From contig JAHJQK010000144.1 in the NCBI GenBank assembly GCA_018819135.1, positions 1 to 62,441 of the forward strand: a DNA stretch of 62,441 nt. The letters are read 5' to 3'. Under the pieces are notes generated by a model, which was not told the DNA's origin, ran no database searches, and was given only the letters and a program-made list of their open reading frames with translations. Positions 51,152-60,514 of this stretch are shown here, one piece after another. This DNA comes from Pseudomonadota bacterium. GTDB lineage: Bacteria > Desulfobacterota > SM23-61. How positions within the stretch are numbered: position 1 is the first letter of the stretch; each line of letters starts with the position of its first letter. The position numbers and the translations under genes were made by a program.

Positions 51152-52464
51152 GTCCGGAAACTCTCGGTTTTATCCTTCTGGGAGCGCTCCTCACGGTTAT
51201 TTTTGTGGGCTTTCCCATCGCCTTCACCCTCATCATCCTGGGCGTCGTCTTCGGCTACATCGGCCTCGGCGGCAAGGTCTTCTACCTCATGTATTTCCAG
51301 ACCCTCGGGTTGATGAAGGAGGAGACGCTGGCCGCGGTCCCGCTATTTATCTTTATGGGACACCTGCTCGAGCAAGCCGGCCTGATGGAGCGCCTGTTCA
51401 AGGCCTTCCAGTTCATTTTTGCCTCGGTTAAGGGCTCTCTTTTCCTCGGAGTCCTGGTGACCGCAACTCTTTTCGCTACGGCCACAGGCATTATCGGCGC
51501 CTCGGTCACCGTGATCGGGCTTCTGGCCGCTCCCGCCATGGTCAAGAGCCGCTACGATGTCGCCCTTTCGGCAGGGGTCATCACGGCTGGAGGGTGTCTG
51601 GGTATCTTGATCCCGCCCAGCGTCATGCTGGTGATCCTGGGACCGGTACTGGGCGTGTCCGTTGTGCGGCTTTTCGTGGCGGCGATTATTCCCGGCCTCA
51701 TCCTCTCGGCTCTCTTCATCGGCTATACGGTGATTCGCTGCCAGCTCAACCCCAGCTTAGGACCGCCGCTGCCTCCCGAGCAGAGGCCGACGTCGTCCGC
51801 AGAGATCCTTCGGGAGCTCTTTTCCGGGATCATTCCCCTGGCGGCAATTATCTTCGCGGCCTTGGGAAGCATCATCGCCGGGATGGCGACCCCCACCGAA
51901 GGGGCGGCCATGGCCAGCACCGGCGCCCTGGTGCTTACCGCTCTCTACCGGCGGCTGACGTGGGAGACGCTGAGGGCCGCCTCTCTGAAAACTCTGCGGA
52001 CCTCCAGTATGATCCTGTTCCTCGCGGTAGCCTCCAATATTTACGGGGCCATCTTTGCCCGACTGGGAACGGCGACCCTGATCACCAAAACCATGCTGTC
52101 CTTTGCCGTTCCCCCCCTGGTGATGATTTTCATCCTGATGGCCGTGATCTTCATTCTGGGGTGGCCGCTGGAATGGCCCGCCATCATCCTGATCTTTGTA
52201 CCCATCTTTTACCCTGTGGTGGATGGGATGGGGCTCGACTTAGTGTGGTTTGCCACTCTCGTGGCAGTGAACTTGCAGACGGCCTTTCTCTCCCCTCCTG
52301 TGGCCATGGCTGCATACTACCTCAAGGGGGTCGCCCCCGATTGGGACCTGATGAAGATCTACCGGGGAATGTTCCAGTTTATGATCCTCCAGGTGATCGG
52401 CCTTTTGATCGTCATCTTCTTCCCCAGCGTGGCCCTCTGGCTGCCCAAATTGCTTTTAGGATAA
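51142..52464 (+). CDS. dctM: TRAP transporter large permease DctM
   Basis: 440 residues, about 12 membrane helices. VGFPIAFTLIILGVVFGYIG at the start, PLFIFMGHLLEQAGL, ITAGGCLGILIPPSVMLVIL and GMATPTEGAAMASTGALVL are family signatures. Sodium-coupled transport. The stop is followed by a 79-base gap to a convergent methyltransferase gene. Confidence 0.9.
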   Translation: MAMSPETLGFILLGALLTVIFVGFPIAFTLIILGVVFGYIGLGGKVFYLMYFQTLGLMKEETLAAVPLFIFMGHLLEQAGLMERLFKAFQFIFASVKGSLFLGVLVTATLFATATGIIGASVTVIGLLAAPAMVKSRYDVALSAGVITAGGCLGILIPPSVMLVILGPVLGVSVVRLFVAAIIPGLILSALFIGYTVIRCQLNPSLGPPLPPEQRPTSSAEILRELFSGIIPLAAIIFAALGSIIAGMATPTEGAAMASTGALVLTALYRRLTWETLRAASLKTLRTSSMILFLAVASNIYGAIFARLGTATLITKTMLSFAVPPLVMIFILMAVIFILGWPLEWPAIILIFVPIFYPVVDGMGLDLVWFATLVAVNLQTAFLSPPVAMAAYYLKGVAPDWDLMKIYRGMFQFMILQVIGLLIVIFFPSVALWLPKLLLG

Positions 52465-52543
52465 ACCTATTCGCTTTCCTGTTTCGCCGGAAGGACTTTC
52501 CTTTCCAGAGGAATTGGCCGAGGTGCGAAGCATGGGAGAGGGG

Positions 52544-53557
52544 TTAAAACCCCTCTTGGGCTGCTTCCACGATGGCGCGAAGGTTGCGGACAGGAGTCTG
52601 GAGGGGAACGGCACATTCCGGGGCGATGATATCCACGCCGGCTTTTACACTGTAGCGAACCTGCTTGTAAACGTCCTCGGGCGTTCCCCGCAATAGCGTC
52701 GTAGCATTGTTGATATTCCCGACCAAAGACATCTCCCGGTTGATCACCTGCACGGCCTCCCGGGCAGCTACCTGCCATTCGAAGTGATACCCGTCGAAGC
52801 CGGCTTCCACGAACATACGCAGCCGGTCCGCGCAATTGCCGCAGATATGCAGGATCAACGGCCCGCCGATCCGCTGTACCAGTTCTTTGTGCACGGGGAG
52901 CAGAAATTTCTCGTAAGTCTTTGGGCTTACCAGGTCTCCGGTGGCATGATCGGCCAGGACAACCACGTCCGCTCCTGCCTGGAATTGAGCTTGGGCGAAG
53001 AGAACCGTGACCTCTTTTAAAACTTCCAGGAAGCGGCGCACTTTATCCGGTTCGGTTATGGCCCAGAGGAGAAAGTTCTGCGTTCCGGCCATATGGTAGG
53101 AAATGGTCCAAGGCCCCATCACTTTTCCTACAATAGCCACCTCGTGACCATATTGCCGGCGGAGGATGTTCAGGGCTTCCAGCACGACCTTCAGGGAGGG
53201 TTTTTCCAGGAGGTTTTCAGGGATACTAAGGTCTTCGACCCGCTGGAAGGGATGAGTCCGGGCATCGGGCATCATAGAAGGACTCCCCCAGTCCATCTCG
53301 CACCCTAAGGCCGCGGCCTCCTGCTGCACGCTGAATTCAGGCATAATGGAATCGAAGCCCAGGATTTCATGCCCGGCCGCAGCCAGTTCAGCCATTTGCT
53401 TTGGTTCCAGGTGAGCCTGGGGAAAATAAATTCCGGTTTTCTCCATCAACTCTTGACTGACGATGGAAGTGGGGTTCCCCACCGGCGGCCGGTCTCCTTT
53501 GCGCCCACCGAACAAGCCGGAAAGAAACCGCCGTTTGGGAGAGATTTTCTGAGCCAT
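52544..53557 (-). CDS. Corrinoid methyltransferase, UroD/MtaA family
   Basis: 337 residues of the uroporphyrinogen-decarboxylase-like methyltransferase group (MtaA/CmuA). Zinc ligands: LHICGNCADRL (HxC) and PECAVPLQTP (C). VVVLADHATGDLVSP lies mid-protein. The decarboxylase-specific N-terminal Arg motif is absent, so heme synthesis is unlikely. The corrinoid protein directly upstream on the same strand supplies the methyl carrier. It probably moves a methyl group between the corrinoid and a thiol or folate. Confidence 0.8.
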   Translation of the reverse strand: MAQKISPKRRFLSGLFGGRKGDRPPVGNPTSIVSQELMEKTGIYFPQAHLEPKQMAELAAAGHEILGFDSIMPEFSVQQEAAALGCEMDWGSPSMMPDARTHPFQRVEDLSIPENLLEKPSLKVVLEALNILRRQYGHEVAIVGKVMGPWTISYHMAGTQNFLLWAITEPDKVRRFLEVLKEVTVLFAQAQFQAGADVVVLADHATGDLVSPKTYEKFLLPVHKELVQRIGGPLILHICGNCADRLRMFVEAGFDGYHFEWQVAAREAVQVINREMSLVGNINNATTLLRGTPEDVYKQVRYSVKAGVDIIAPECAVPLQTPVRNLRAIVEAAQEGF

Positions 53558-53609
53558 TTATCTTCTCCTTTTTCAGAAACCATACACCATACACCTTGCA
53601 CCCTACCCC

Positions 53610-54251
53610 CTACACCCTGTTTTTTAGAAGTTTCATAACCACTTCCACTCCTGAAACCGCATCCGGGCCATATCCATCTGCCCCGATCTCCTGGGCGAAG
53701 GCTTCGGTTACCGGTGCTCCTCCCACGATGACATAAGGTTTGACATCGTAAGAACTCCCTTTTATAGCCTCAACTACGTTGCGCATCTCCAGCATGGTTG
53801 TGGTCAAAAGGGCGGAGAGACCGATGATCTGCGGCTGATGCTCTTGAATGGTGGCGACGAATTTTTCCGCCGGAACATCAACCCCCACGTCTATGACTTC
53901 CAACCCGGACCCGGTCATCATGATGGAAACCAGGTTCTTGCCGATGTCGTGAATATCCCCCTTAACCGTTCCCAGGACGATCTTCCCTTTGGAGCCACCG
54001 CCTTCTTTGGAAAACATGGGTTTCAATATTTCAATCCCCCGATGCATGTTGCGGGCTGCCAGGAGGACATCGGGAACCCATAGTTCCCGGGCCTTAAACT
54101 CCTGCCCAAGGATGGACATCCCGGCAATCAAACCTTCATTGAGGATCTGGGGAGCCGAGTGTCCTTCGGCGACGGCTTTTTTTACCAATTCTTCAATCGG
54201 GCCAAAATCAACTTCCCTCAAGACACGGTAAAAATCTTCAGGCTTCAGCAT
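53610..54251 (-). CDS. Corrinoid (B12-binding) protein
   Basis: 213 residues. N-terminal helical B12-cap (1-85: LNEGLIAGMSILGQEFKARE), then a Rossmann B12 domain with the lower-ligand motif VKGDIHDIGKNLV, SALLTTTMLEM and IVGGAPVTEAFA. Carries methylcobamide between methyltransferases. AGGAAAG precedes the start. It pairs with the downstream MtaA-like gene. The first methyltransferase of a typical system (MttB or MtbB type) is not in the window. Confidence 0.85.
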   Translation of the reverse strand: MLKPEDFYRVLREVDFGPIEELVKKAVAEGHSAPQILNEGLIAGMSILGQEFKARELWVPDVLLAARNMHRGIEILKPMFSKEGGGSKGKIVLGTVKGDIHDIGKNLVSIMMTGSGLEVIDVGVDVPAEKFVATIQEHQPQIIGLSALLTTTMLEMRNVVEAIKGSSYDVKPYVIVGGAPVTEAFAQEIGADGYGPDAVSGVEVVMKLLKNRV

Positions 54252-54261
54252 TATCTTTCCT

Positions 54262-54350
54262 CCTGGTAGATAGTGTCAGTGTGAGTGTCAGTGTCAGAAG
54301 ATTTATTTACAATAATCTTTTTCACTGACACTTATCACTGTTACTGACAC
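54262..54350. repeat. GTGTCAGTG repeat hairpin
   Basis: Iterated GTGTCAGTG words on the left and CACTGACAC words on the right form a long imperfect hairpin with an AT-rich loop between two minus-strand genes. Confidence 0.6.
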
Positions 54351-55142
54351 TTACTTGGCTTTAAATTGCGGTTTGCGCTTTTCGGCAAAGGCTCTGGGTC
54401 CTTCCACCGCGTCTTCGGTTTTGAGCAGATAAGATTGGAGAACGCCTTCCAGGCGCAGCCCTTCCTCCAAGGGCAGGGAAAGGCCCCGAATGATGGCTTC
54501 CTTGGCTGCCCGCACGGCCAGGGGGCCGTTCTGCAGGATGGCCTCGGCTATCTCCATGGCCGTGGGCAGGACTTTGGGCAGGGGTACGACCCGGTTGACC
54601 AATCCCAGTCGAAAGGCTTCCTGGGCATCGATGCGCTGAGCCAGCAAGATCATCTCCATGGCTCTGGCCAGGGGAATCATTCGCGGTAAACGCTGGGTGC
54701 CCCCCGCACCCGGAATAATACCCCGGCTCACTTCCATCAACCCAAAAGTGGCATGTTCGGCGGCCACACGAATGTCACAGGCCATGGCCATTTCCATTCC
54801 GCCAGCCAGGCAGAAGCCATTAATGGCCGCGATGATCGGCTTCCAAATGTTCAAACCGCGGGTAATCCCCCCCAAGCCGGGGAATTTTTCCTCTCTTTCC
54901 CTGCGTTCGATGGTTGACATTTGGGCCAAGAAAGGAATTAATTTTTTCAGGTCGGCTCCTGCTGAGAAAGCTTTGTCGCCTGCCCCGGTTAGAATTCCCA
55001 CCCATAAGTTGGGATCGTCACGAAAATCCATCCAGGCCTTACTCAACTCCTCGGTGGTTTCGGGATCGATGGCGTTCATGGCCTCGGGACGGTTGATGGT
55101 GATGATCGCGATCTTATCTTTCTTTTCATAAATTATAGGCAT
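54351..55142 (-). CDS. Enoyl-CoA hydratase/isomerase family protein
   Basis: 263 residues, crotonase fold. The oxyanion site includes FSAGADLKKL and GFCLAGGMEMAMACDIRVA; both catalytic Glu positions are kept (GGMEMAM and FGLMEVSRG), followed by GIIPGAGGTQRLPR. It is thus competent for hydration of enoyl-CoA. No other beta-oxidation genes adjoin it except a distant acyl-CoA ligase remnant. Confidence 0.85.
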   Translation of the reverse strand: MPIIYEKKDKIAIITINRPEAMNAIDPETTEELSKAWMDFRDDPNLWVGILTGAGDKAFSAGADLKKLIPFLAQMSTIERREREEKFPGLGGITRGLNIWKPIIAAINGFCLAGGMEMAMACDIRVAAEHATFGLMEVSRGIIPGAGGTQRLPRMIPLARAMEMILLAQRIDAQEAFRLGLVNRVVPLPKVLPTAMEIAEAILQNGPLAVRAAKEAIIRGLSLPLEEGLRLEGVLQSYLLKTEDAVEGPRAFAEKRKPQFKAK

Positions 55143-55290
55143 CGTGCTCCCTCCTTTTTCCTGTTGTTCGTGCCTTTTTTATAAGAGATTACCCCCCTGG
55201 TGTCAAGGAGAAACTCACTCTTGCCTTACGCCCCAGCCTTGCATATAATGGAGCCTCTGGCGATTTTCACCCGGGCAGAGGAGAAATAAA

Positions 55291-55935
55291 GTGACCAATG
55301 AAAAATCCTGGGGCAGAAGAATCTTATCCGCTCTCAACCTGATTCTCTGGTTGGCTTTCTTTACGGTTTTAACTATCGCCGGTACCTCCTTGACTGACCA
55401 CATGATCAAATCTTTGGCCGTCAAAGAAGATATCCGCAAAGCCGATGTCATTATCGTGCTTGCCGGAGGGATCGATAAAGGACGTTATTTAAGCCTTATA
55501 TCTTCCCATCGTTTATTGCGGGGGGCGCAGCTTTATTTTGAGGGTAGGGCTAAAAAGATTCTTCTTTCCGGGGGAGATCCTAAGAAGATGGGAGTGGCGG
55601 AAGCAACGGTCATGGCTCAAGAAATCAGGCGGTTGAACATTCCGGCTGCGGACATCATTGTGGAGAAACGTTCCCGTCATACCCATGAACAGGCTGTAGA
55701 GATAAAAAAAATCGGCGAATCCCAGCGCTGGAAAAGCATTCTTTTAGTTACTTCCTACAGCCATATGAAACGTTCTCTTATGGTCTTCGAGCATGCCGGC
55801 TTCAAGGTTTATCCTGCTCCTGCGGATCCTCATGAAAAATATACGGACGACCCTCTCGGCCGTATCAGGCTTTTTAAAATGCTGCTCTATGAATACGGAG
55901 GTATTATTTACTACAAGGTTAAAGGGTGGATATAA
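55291..55935 (+). CDS. DUF218 (YdcF/ElyC-like) membrane-anchored protein
   Basis: 214 residues. One N-terminal membrane helix (~12-32), then the DUF218 core ADVIIVLAGGIDKGRY, KKILLSGGDPKKMG, EKRSRHTHEQAVEIKKI and LLVTSYSHMKRSLMVF. GTG 55291 has AGAGGAG upstream. The family is linked to envelope or polysaccharide processes; details unknown. Confidence 0.8.
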   Translation: MTNEKSWGRRILSALNLILWLAFFTVLTIAGTSLTDHMIKSLAVKEDIRKADVIIVLAGGIDKGRYLSLISSHRLLRGAQLYFEGRAKKILLSGGDPKKMGVAEATVMAQEIRRLNIPAADIIVEKRSRHTHEQAVEIKKIGESQRWKSILLVTSYSHMKRSLMVFEHAGFKVYPAPADPHEKYTDDPLGRIRLFKMLLYEYGGIIYYKVKGWI

Positions 55936-56246
55936 AAGACAGGTGATAGGCAGTAGGCTATAGGTAATAGGTAAGAGGAGAAGGGCAAAAGAAAAATACC
56001 AAAAACCGCGAGGCGAAAGGCACAAAGAAAGCTAAAATTTAATAGGACGCAGATTTACGCAGATAACCGCAGAAACAAAAAAGACGCTGTGCGCATAGCG
56101 CTAAGCGACTTTCTGTGTACATCCGTGTCCAAAAAGGAATTTTCTATACAATCAAGTTTCAAGGCAAAAATTAAACTCAAAATCCGAAACCCGGGACTGG
56201 AAACTCGCAACCCGCAACATAAAATACGAAAGAAGGAAGAGGGAAA
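55936..56246. repeat. Composite intergenic repeats
   Basis: GGCAGTAGGCTATAGGTAAT-type words at 55945-55975, then repeat family A (56038-56158) that encloses a piece of family B (CTGTGCGCATAGCGCTAAGC). No gene. Confidence 0.6.
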
Positions 56247-57338
56247 ATGAAACGGCAATGGCGATTCATGCTTATGAATGAAACCTATGCGGATTTTTCC
56301 ATAGGCACCTCACCCGCACTGGAACGGGGCGTGATGGAAGGGGCGTCCCCTAATACGGTGGTTTTAAACGTGGCTCCGGAGGATAGCTTTACCGTGGGAG
56401 TTCTGGACGATCCGGAGAAAGCCATCGATCTTAACTTTTGCCGGCAGAGGGATGTCGTCGTTCGCCGGAGGAACACCACCGGAGGAACGATTTACACAGC
56501 CAAAGGATCGGCGATAATATGTTACTACCTGCAGATGGCAGATCCGGCGGTTCCCCGAACCATCGGAGAGGCTTTTCCGAGGATTCTGGGAGATTTTGCC
56601 CAGGCCGCCCAAAATCTTTTCGGCTTTCCTGCCAGATATCGCCCGCTCAATGATGTGGAGGTGGAAGGAAGGAAACTTATGCCATCCTCCTGCAAGGTGG
56701 AGCGGGACACCCTTGTTTTCCGTTTGGTCTTAAATATTAAACCGCAGAATGTAGAAGTTACCTCCCAAGCGATCCTGCTGCCCCCGGAAAAAGTACAGGA
56801 TAAAACTCTAAAGACGGTGGAGGAAAGGATAACCCATCTGGAACGCGAGGCCGGCCGGGAAATCACCTGCCAGGACTTGGAAAATTATACCCGCAAAGCC
56901 GTTCATTTATCGTTCGGTGAAATAGAATTCGTTTCAGGAGAAATGACCCCCCGAGAGAAAAAGTATTGGCAAGAATTCAGGGAGCTCTATTCCCGGGATA
57001 GCTGGTTCCTCGCCAACTCGGAGGCCTATCGCTTCTCCTCAATTCCTCCGGGAGCCAAAAGGGGCGAGCAGCGGGTCAAGGCTGTGGCCGGCCTAATCCG
57101 GGCGGTGGTCCTGAAACACGAGAATCGAATCTATGACATTATCCTCACCGGGGATTTCCATCCCCGTCCCCATACCATCTTGGGTGATATGGAGTCCGCA
57201 CTGAGGGGTGCAACGGTTATGCCGGATGAGATAAAAAGAAGGATTGGTGAGGTCTATCATCGTCCCGGCGTGGAAATTTCCGGAACCACCCTCGAAGATT
57301 TCGCTGCCGCGGTTCTGGGTGCTTTAGAGAAAGCGTAG
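56247..57338 (+). CDS. Lipoate/biotin-protein ligase-like protein
   Basis: 363 residues, LplA/biotinyl ligase fold. VVVRRRNTTGGTIYTAKGSA is the lipoate-AMP loop (RRxTGGG-like), and EGRKLMPSSCKVER stands where the family has the catalytic GxKIxG(S/T)A Lys. The C-terminal domain (~265-355) has the accessory lipoate-ligase fold with GDFHPRPH. Probably attaches lipoate or octanoate to carrier proteins. Cytoplasmic. Two ATGs at 56247 and 56268 are possible; GAAGAGGG precedes the first. Confidence 0.75.
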   Translation: MKRQWRFMLMNETYADFSIGTSPALERGVMEGASPNTVVLNVAPEDSFTVGVLDDPEKAIDLNFCRQRDVVVRRRNTTGGTIYTAKGSAIICYYLQMADPAVPRTIGEAFPRILGDFAQAAQNLFGFPARYRPLNDVEVEGRKLMPSSCKVERDTLVFRLVLNIKPQNVEVTSQAILLPPEKVQDKTLKTVEERITHLEREAGREITCQDLENYTRKAVHLSFGEIEFVSGEMTPREKKYWQEFRELYSRDSWFLANSEAYRFSSIPPGAKRGEQRVKAVAGLIRAVVLKHENRIYDIILTGDFHPRPHTILGDMESALRGATVMPDEIKRRIGEVYHRPGVEISGTTLEDFAAAVLGALEKA

Positions 57339-57585
57339 GATAAAATTTTATCAAAGGCCTTTACCCTGGCTAAAAAACGGGGCAGAAGATTGCACTCCTA
57401 TTGATTCAAGAGTCTTTCCATCCGGATGGGCATGTCCAGATACCTGCCAATCTCGCGGAAGAGAGCGGATCTGATAAAAATTGCCTGATCGCCATTGATG
57501 CTTCCTCCTTCATCCCCTCCCACCCGGGTTACGATCCAGCCTCGAGGGGGCGAGGGTGAAGGGGGAACGGATCAGAATCATTCAC
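57339..57585. other. Gap between convergent genes
   Basis: No gene. A G/C palindromic repeat similar to the one at the trpD end (CCCTCCCACCC ... GGGGGCGAGGGTGAAGGGGG) lies at 57505-57560. Confidence 0.5.
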
Positions 57586-58497
57586 TCACTTCCTTCGGGC
57601 CTTTACCACCGCATGGCCGCCGAATTCATTACGCAGGGCAGCCAGCATTCGATCGGAAAAAGAATCGATCTTACGGGAACGGAAACGTTGAAAAAGGGAA
57701 GCGGCGATTACAGGTGCCGCCACAGCCATTTCGACAGCCTGTTGAACGGTCCAGCGTCCTTCCCCGGAGTCTTCCACGTATCCTTTAAGGGAGGAGAGGT
57801 TTTTGTCTTTCTTGAAGGCGGATTCCGCCAGTTCAAGGAGCCAGGAGCGGACCACGCTTCCCTGGTTCCACAAGTGGGCCACTTTGGCCAGGTCAAGATT
57901 CTTGCCGTAGGGCGACTCCTGAAGAAGCTCAAAACCTTCCCCGTAAGCGGACATCATTCCGTATTCAATCCCGTTGTGGGTCATCTTAACAAAGTGTCCG
58001 GCCCCTGTTTCGCCGCAGTAAAGATATCCATCTTTCGGGGCCAGCGTCTTAAAAAGAGGTTCAAGGCGCCGGTAAATTTTGCGCTCTCCCCCGATCATCA
58101 AACAGTAGCCGATTTTAAGGCCCCAAATGCCTCCGCTGACCCCAACGTCCAGATAGTGAATGCCCCCAGGTTTAAGTTCTCGGGCATGGCGGAGGTCATC
58201 CTGGTAAAAGCTGTTTCCGCCTTCCACGATGATATCTCCTTTGTTGAGTAGACCGCTGAGCTGGTCGATATGCCGATCGGTTGGTTGGCCTGCGGGAAGC
58301 ATAAGCCAGAGAACCCGCGGGGACTTTAAAATATCCACCAGTTCTTGAAGAGCATAGGCTCCTTGGGCGCCTTGGACGATAATTTCCTTCGTCCGGTCCG
58401 GAGAACGGTTATAAGCCACAACTTTGTGCCCGCCTTTAAGCAAGCGTTTGGCCATATTCATTCCCATGCGGCCGAGGCCGATCATACCAATCTGCAT
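57586..58497 (-). CDS. gnd: 6-phosphogluconate dehydrogenase, short (YqeC/GndA) type
   Basis: 303 residues, the short NAD-preferring form. IGMIGLGRMGMNMAKRL (nucleotide loop), VEGGNSFYQDD, LDVGVSGGIWGLKIGYCLMI (substrate loop) and GHFVKMTHNGIEYGMM with the catalytic Lys and His-Asn. Oxidative decarboxylation of 6-phosphogluconate to ribulose 5-phosphate. Lies downstream of tal and the broken transketolase on one strand, a pentose phosphate operon. Confidence 0.9.
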   Translation of the reverse strand: MQIGMIGLGRMGMNMAKRLLKGGHKVVAYNRSPDRTKEIIVQGAQGAYALQELVDILKSPRVLWLMLPAGQPTDRHIDQLSGLLNKGDIIVEGGNSFYQDDLRHARELKPGGIHYLDVGVSGGIWGLKIGYCLMIGGERKIYRRLEPLFKTLAPKDGYLYCGETGAGHFVKMTHNGIEYGMMSAYGEGFELLQESPYGKNLDLAKVAHLWNQGSVVRSWLLELAESAFKKDKNLSSLKGYVEDSGEGRWTVQQAVEMAVAAPVIAASLFQRFRSRKIDSFSDRMLAALRNEFGGHAVVKARRK

Positions 58498-58595
58498 AAA
58501 TCCTCCTTAAAAACGTTTCATCCCCCAAAATCGTTGATTTCGTTCGGATTGTTAACGAGCCTAAGGTTCCTAATCGCCCGAACCGCCTTTATGAA

Positions 58596-59729
58596 TTATT
58601 CAGATAGAAAGGAATCTCGCTTGGCAGCAATTTCTTTCAAGAGCAGGGAGAATGAATCGGAAAAAAGCTTGACTCCCTCATTCTCCAATTGTTCGGTAAC
58701 TTGGTTGATATCCACTCCGGCCGCCTTCAGCTCTATAAAAAGCCTTTCTGCATCTTCGAGACGGTCCCCGATGGTAATTTGAGCCCTGCCATGGTCTTTG
58801 AAGGCCATAAGGGTTGCCTCCGGCAGGGTATTAATGGAATCCGGGCCGATCAACTCCTGGACGTATTTGATGTCGCTGTAGTTGGGATTCTTGGTCCCCG
58901 TGCTTCCCCATAATATCCTTTGAACGTTTGCACCTTTTAAATCCAAGAAGCGTTTTGACGAGAAGATATTTTTGTATTTTTGATAGGCCAGCTTGGCGTT
59001 GGCCACGGCCGCTTTGCCCAGCAAATTTTTTATCTTCTGCTTGGAGGCGTCCGTGGATGCCGAGGCCATACGGGTTTCGAGGAGTTTATCCACAAGCGTG
59101 TCCACCCGGCTCACAAAAAAACTGGCCACGGAAACAATCTCATGAATCGGCTGCCCCTGGCGCGTCCTCTTTTCCAGGCCGCGGAGGTATACTTCAGCAA
59201 CCTCTTCGTAGCGGTTCCGGGAAAAAAGAAGAGTGACGTTTACATTCACCCCTTCGGCCGTAAGTTGTTCGATTGCCGGAAGCCCCGGTTTGGTTCCCGG
59301 AACTTTAATCAGGATATTTTTCTTGCCGATAGCGGAAAATAACCGTTGGGCTTCAGCAACGGTCTTCCCTGGATCGTAGGCCAAGTCAGGGGAAACCTCG
59401 ATACTGACAAAACCGTCTTTGCCGCCGCTTTGCCGATAGGCAGGCCACAGCATATCTGCTGCTCGCGCGATGTCTTCAATGGCCAGGTCCAGGAACAATT
59501 CTTTTTCGTCCCGGATCCCTTTCCGGAGCAAACTTTTTAAGGAGGAATTATAATCTTTGCTCCCGGAAATCGCCTTCTGAAAAATCGTTGGATTAGAGGT
59601 GATTCCCGTCACGCCATCCTCCTCGATCCAACGCTTTAATTCGCCCGAGTCCAGCAGATGACGGCTCAAATTGTCAAGCCATACACTTTGTCCGATTTTT
59701 TGAAGTTTCCTTAACGGGTTGCCATTCAT
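58596..59729 (-). CDS. tal: Transaldolase, long form
   Basis: 377 residues from ATG 59729, preceded by AAGGAG; an upstream ATG at 59753 lacks a site. SVWLDNLSRHLLDSGEL, GVTGITSNPTIFQKAI, ILIKVPGTKPGLPAIEQL with the Schiff-base Lys, VNVTLLFSRNRYEEV and VASFFVSRVDTLVDKLLE match the TalB/long family. Transfers dihydroxyacetone units in the pentose phosphate pathway. Confidence 0.9.
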   Translation of the reverse strand: MNGNPLRKLQKIGQSVWLDNLSRHLLDSGELKRWIEEDGVTGITSNPTIFQKAISGSKDYNSSLKSLLRKGIRDEKELFLDLAIEDIARAADMLWPAYRQSGGKDGFVSIEVSPDLAYDPGKTVAEAQRLFSAIGKKNILIKVPGTKPGLPAIEQLTAEGVNVNVTLLFSRNRYEEVAEVYLRGLEKRTRQGQPIHEIVSVASFFVSRVDTLVDKLLETRMASASTDASKQKIKNLLGKAAVANAKLAYQKYKNIFSSKRFLDLKGANVQRILWGSTGTKNPNYSDIKYVQELIGPDSINTLPEATLMAFKDHGRAQITIGDRLEDAERLFIELKAAGVDINQVTEQLENEGVKLFSDSFSLLLKEIAAKRDSFLSE

Positions 59730-59756
59730 TGTCAACTCCTTCAAGATTCTCACCGC

Positions 59757-59850
59757 ATCCTTTTTGGACAGGGATAGACACAGATTATCAGGATATTTAA
59801 AAAAATTATCTGTGTTTATCTGCGCAAATCTGCGTCCAATTTAATTTGGT
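59757..59850. repeat. Repeat family A at the tkt-tal boundary
   Basis: CTTTTTGGACAGGGATAGAC ... CTGCGCAAATCTGCGTCCAA. It reaches into the last codons of the transketolase remnant. Confidence 0.65.
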
Positions 59851-60514
59851 TTTCTGCCAAGAAGGGCTTTGACCTTCTTCACTATATTTTCGGATGTAAA
59901 GCCGAACTTTTCAAGCAATACTTTTCCGGGCGCCGAAGCTCCAAAGTGGTCGATCCCCATGGCCTCCCCGGATGAGCCCACGTATTTATACCAGCCTTGA
60001 GTGGCGCCGGCTTCAATGGAAATCCTTTCAGGGTGATGGAATTATTATCATAGAGAAAGATGAGCTTACCGAGCCGGAGGTGTCCGGCCAGAGATGCGGC
60101 CTCGGCAGCAACCCCTTCCATCAAATCCCCGTCGCTTACGATGGCGTTGGCAACACCCTGACCCAATGGGCCCGTGGTGCTTTCCACCCCGGGAGTTTGC
60201 CGGTATTCGGGGTGTCCGGGTGTTTTACTCCCCCATTGCCGGAAATTTTTTATTTCCTCAATGGGTAAAGGATATCCACACAGATGGAGGAGGGAATAAA
60301 GAAGCGCTGAACCATGACCGGCCGAAAGCACGAAACGATCGCGGTCGGGCCAGATTGGATTTTGGGGGTTATGCTTGAGAAATCTCGTCCAAAGGACGTA
60401 GGCCATGGGAGCAGCGCCCATGGGCATTCCGGGGTGTCCTGAGTTCACCTCCTGGACCATGTCGATGGATAGCATCCGGATGGTATTGATGCAGAGATGG
60501 TCGAGATCAATCAT
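59841..60514 (-). pseudogene. Transketolase with large internal deletions
   Basis: The N-terminal ~115 residues match transketolase ([54 protein letters not shown]). About 30 residues are then missing before [20 protein letters not shown]. After [10 protein letters not shown] the gene jumps, with a frame change, to the very end of the protein ([20 protein letters not shown], then [14 protein letters not shown]), ending at TAA 59841. Some 400 or more residues of the middle and pyrimidine domains are gone. The remaining parts are well conserved. A stand-alone frame to 59882 exists only by chance. It cannot be an active enzyme. Confidence 0.85.

Noticed and set aside
51594..52547. 317-codon plus-strand frame inside dctM
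   Set aside because: It lies in another frame of an unmistakable DctM gene and has no domain of its own.
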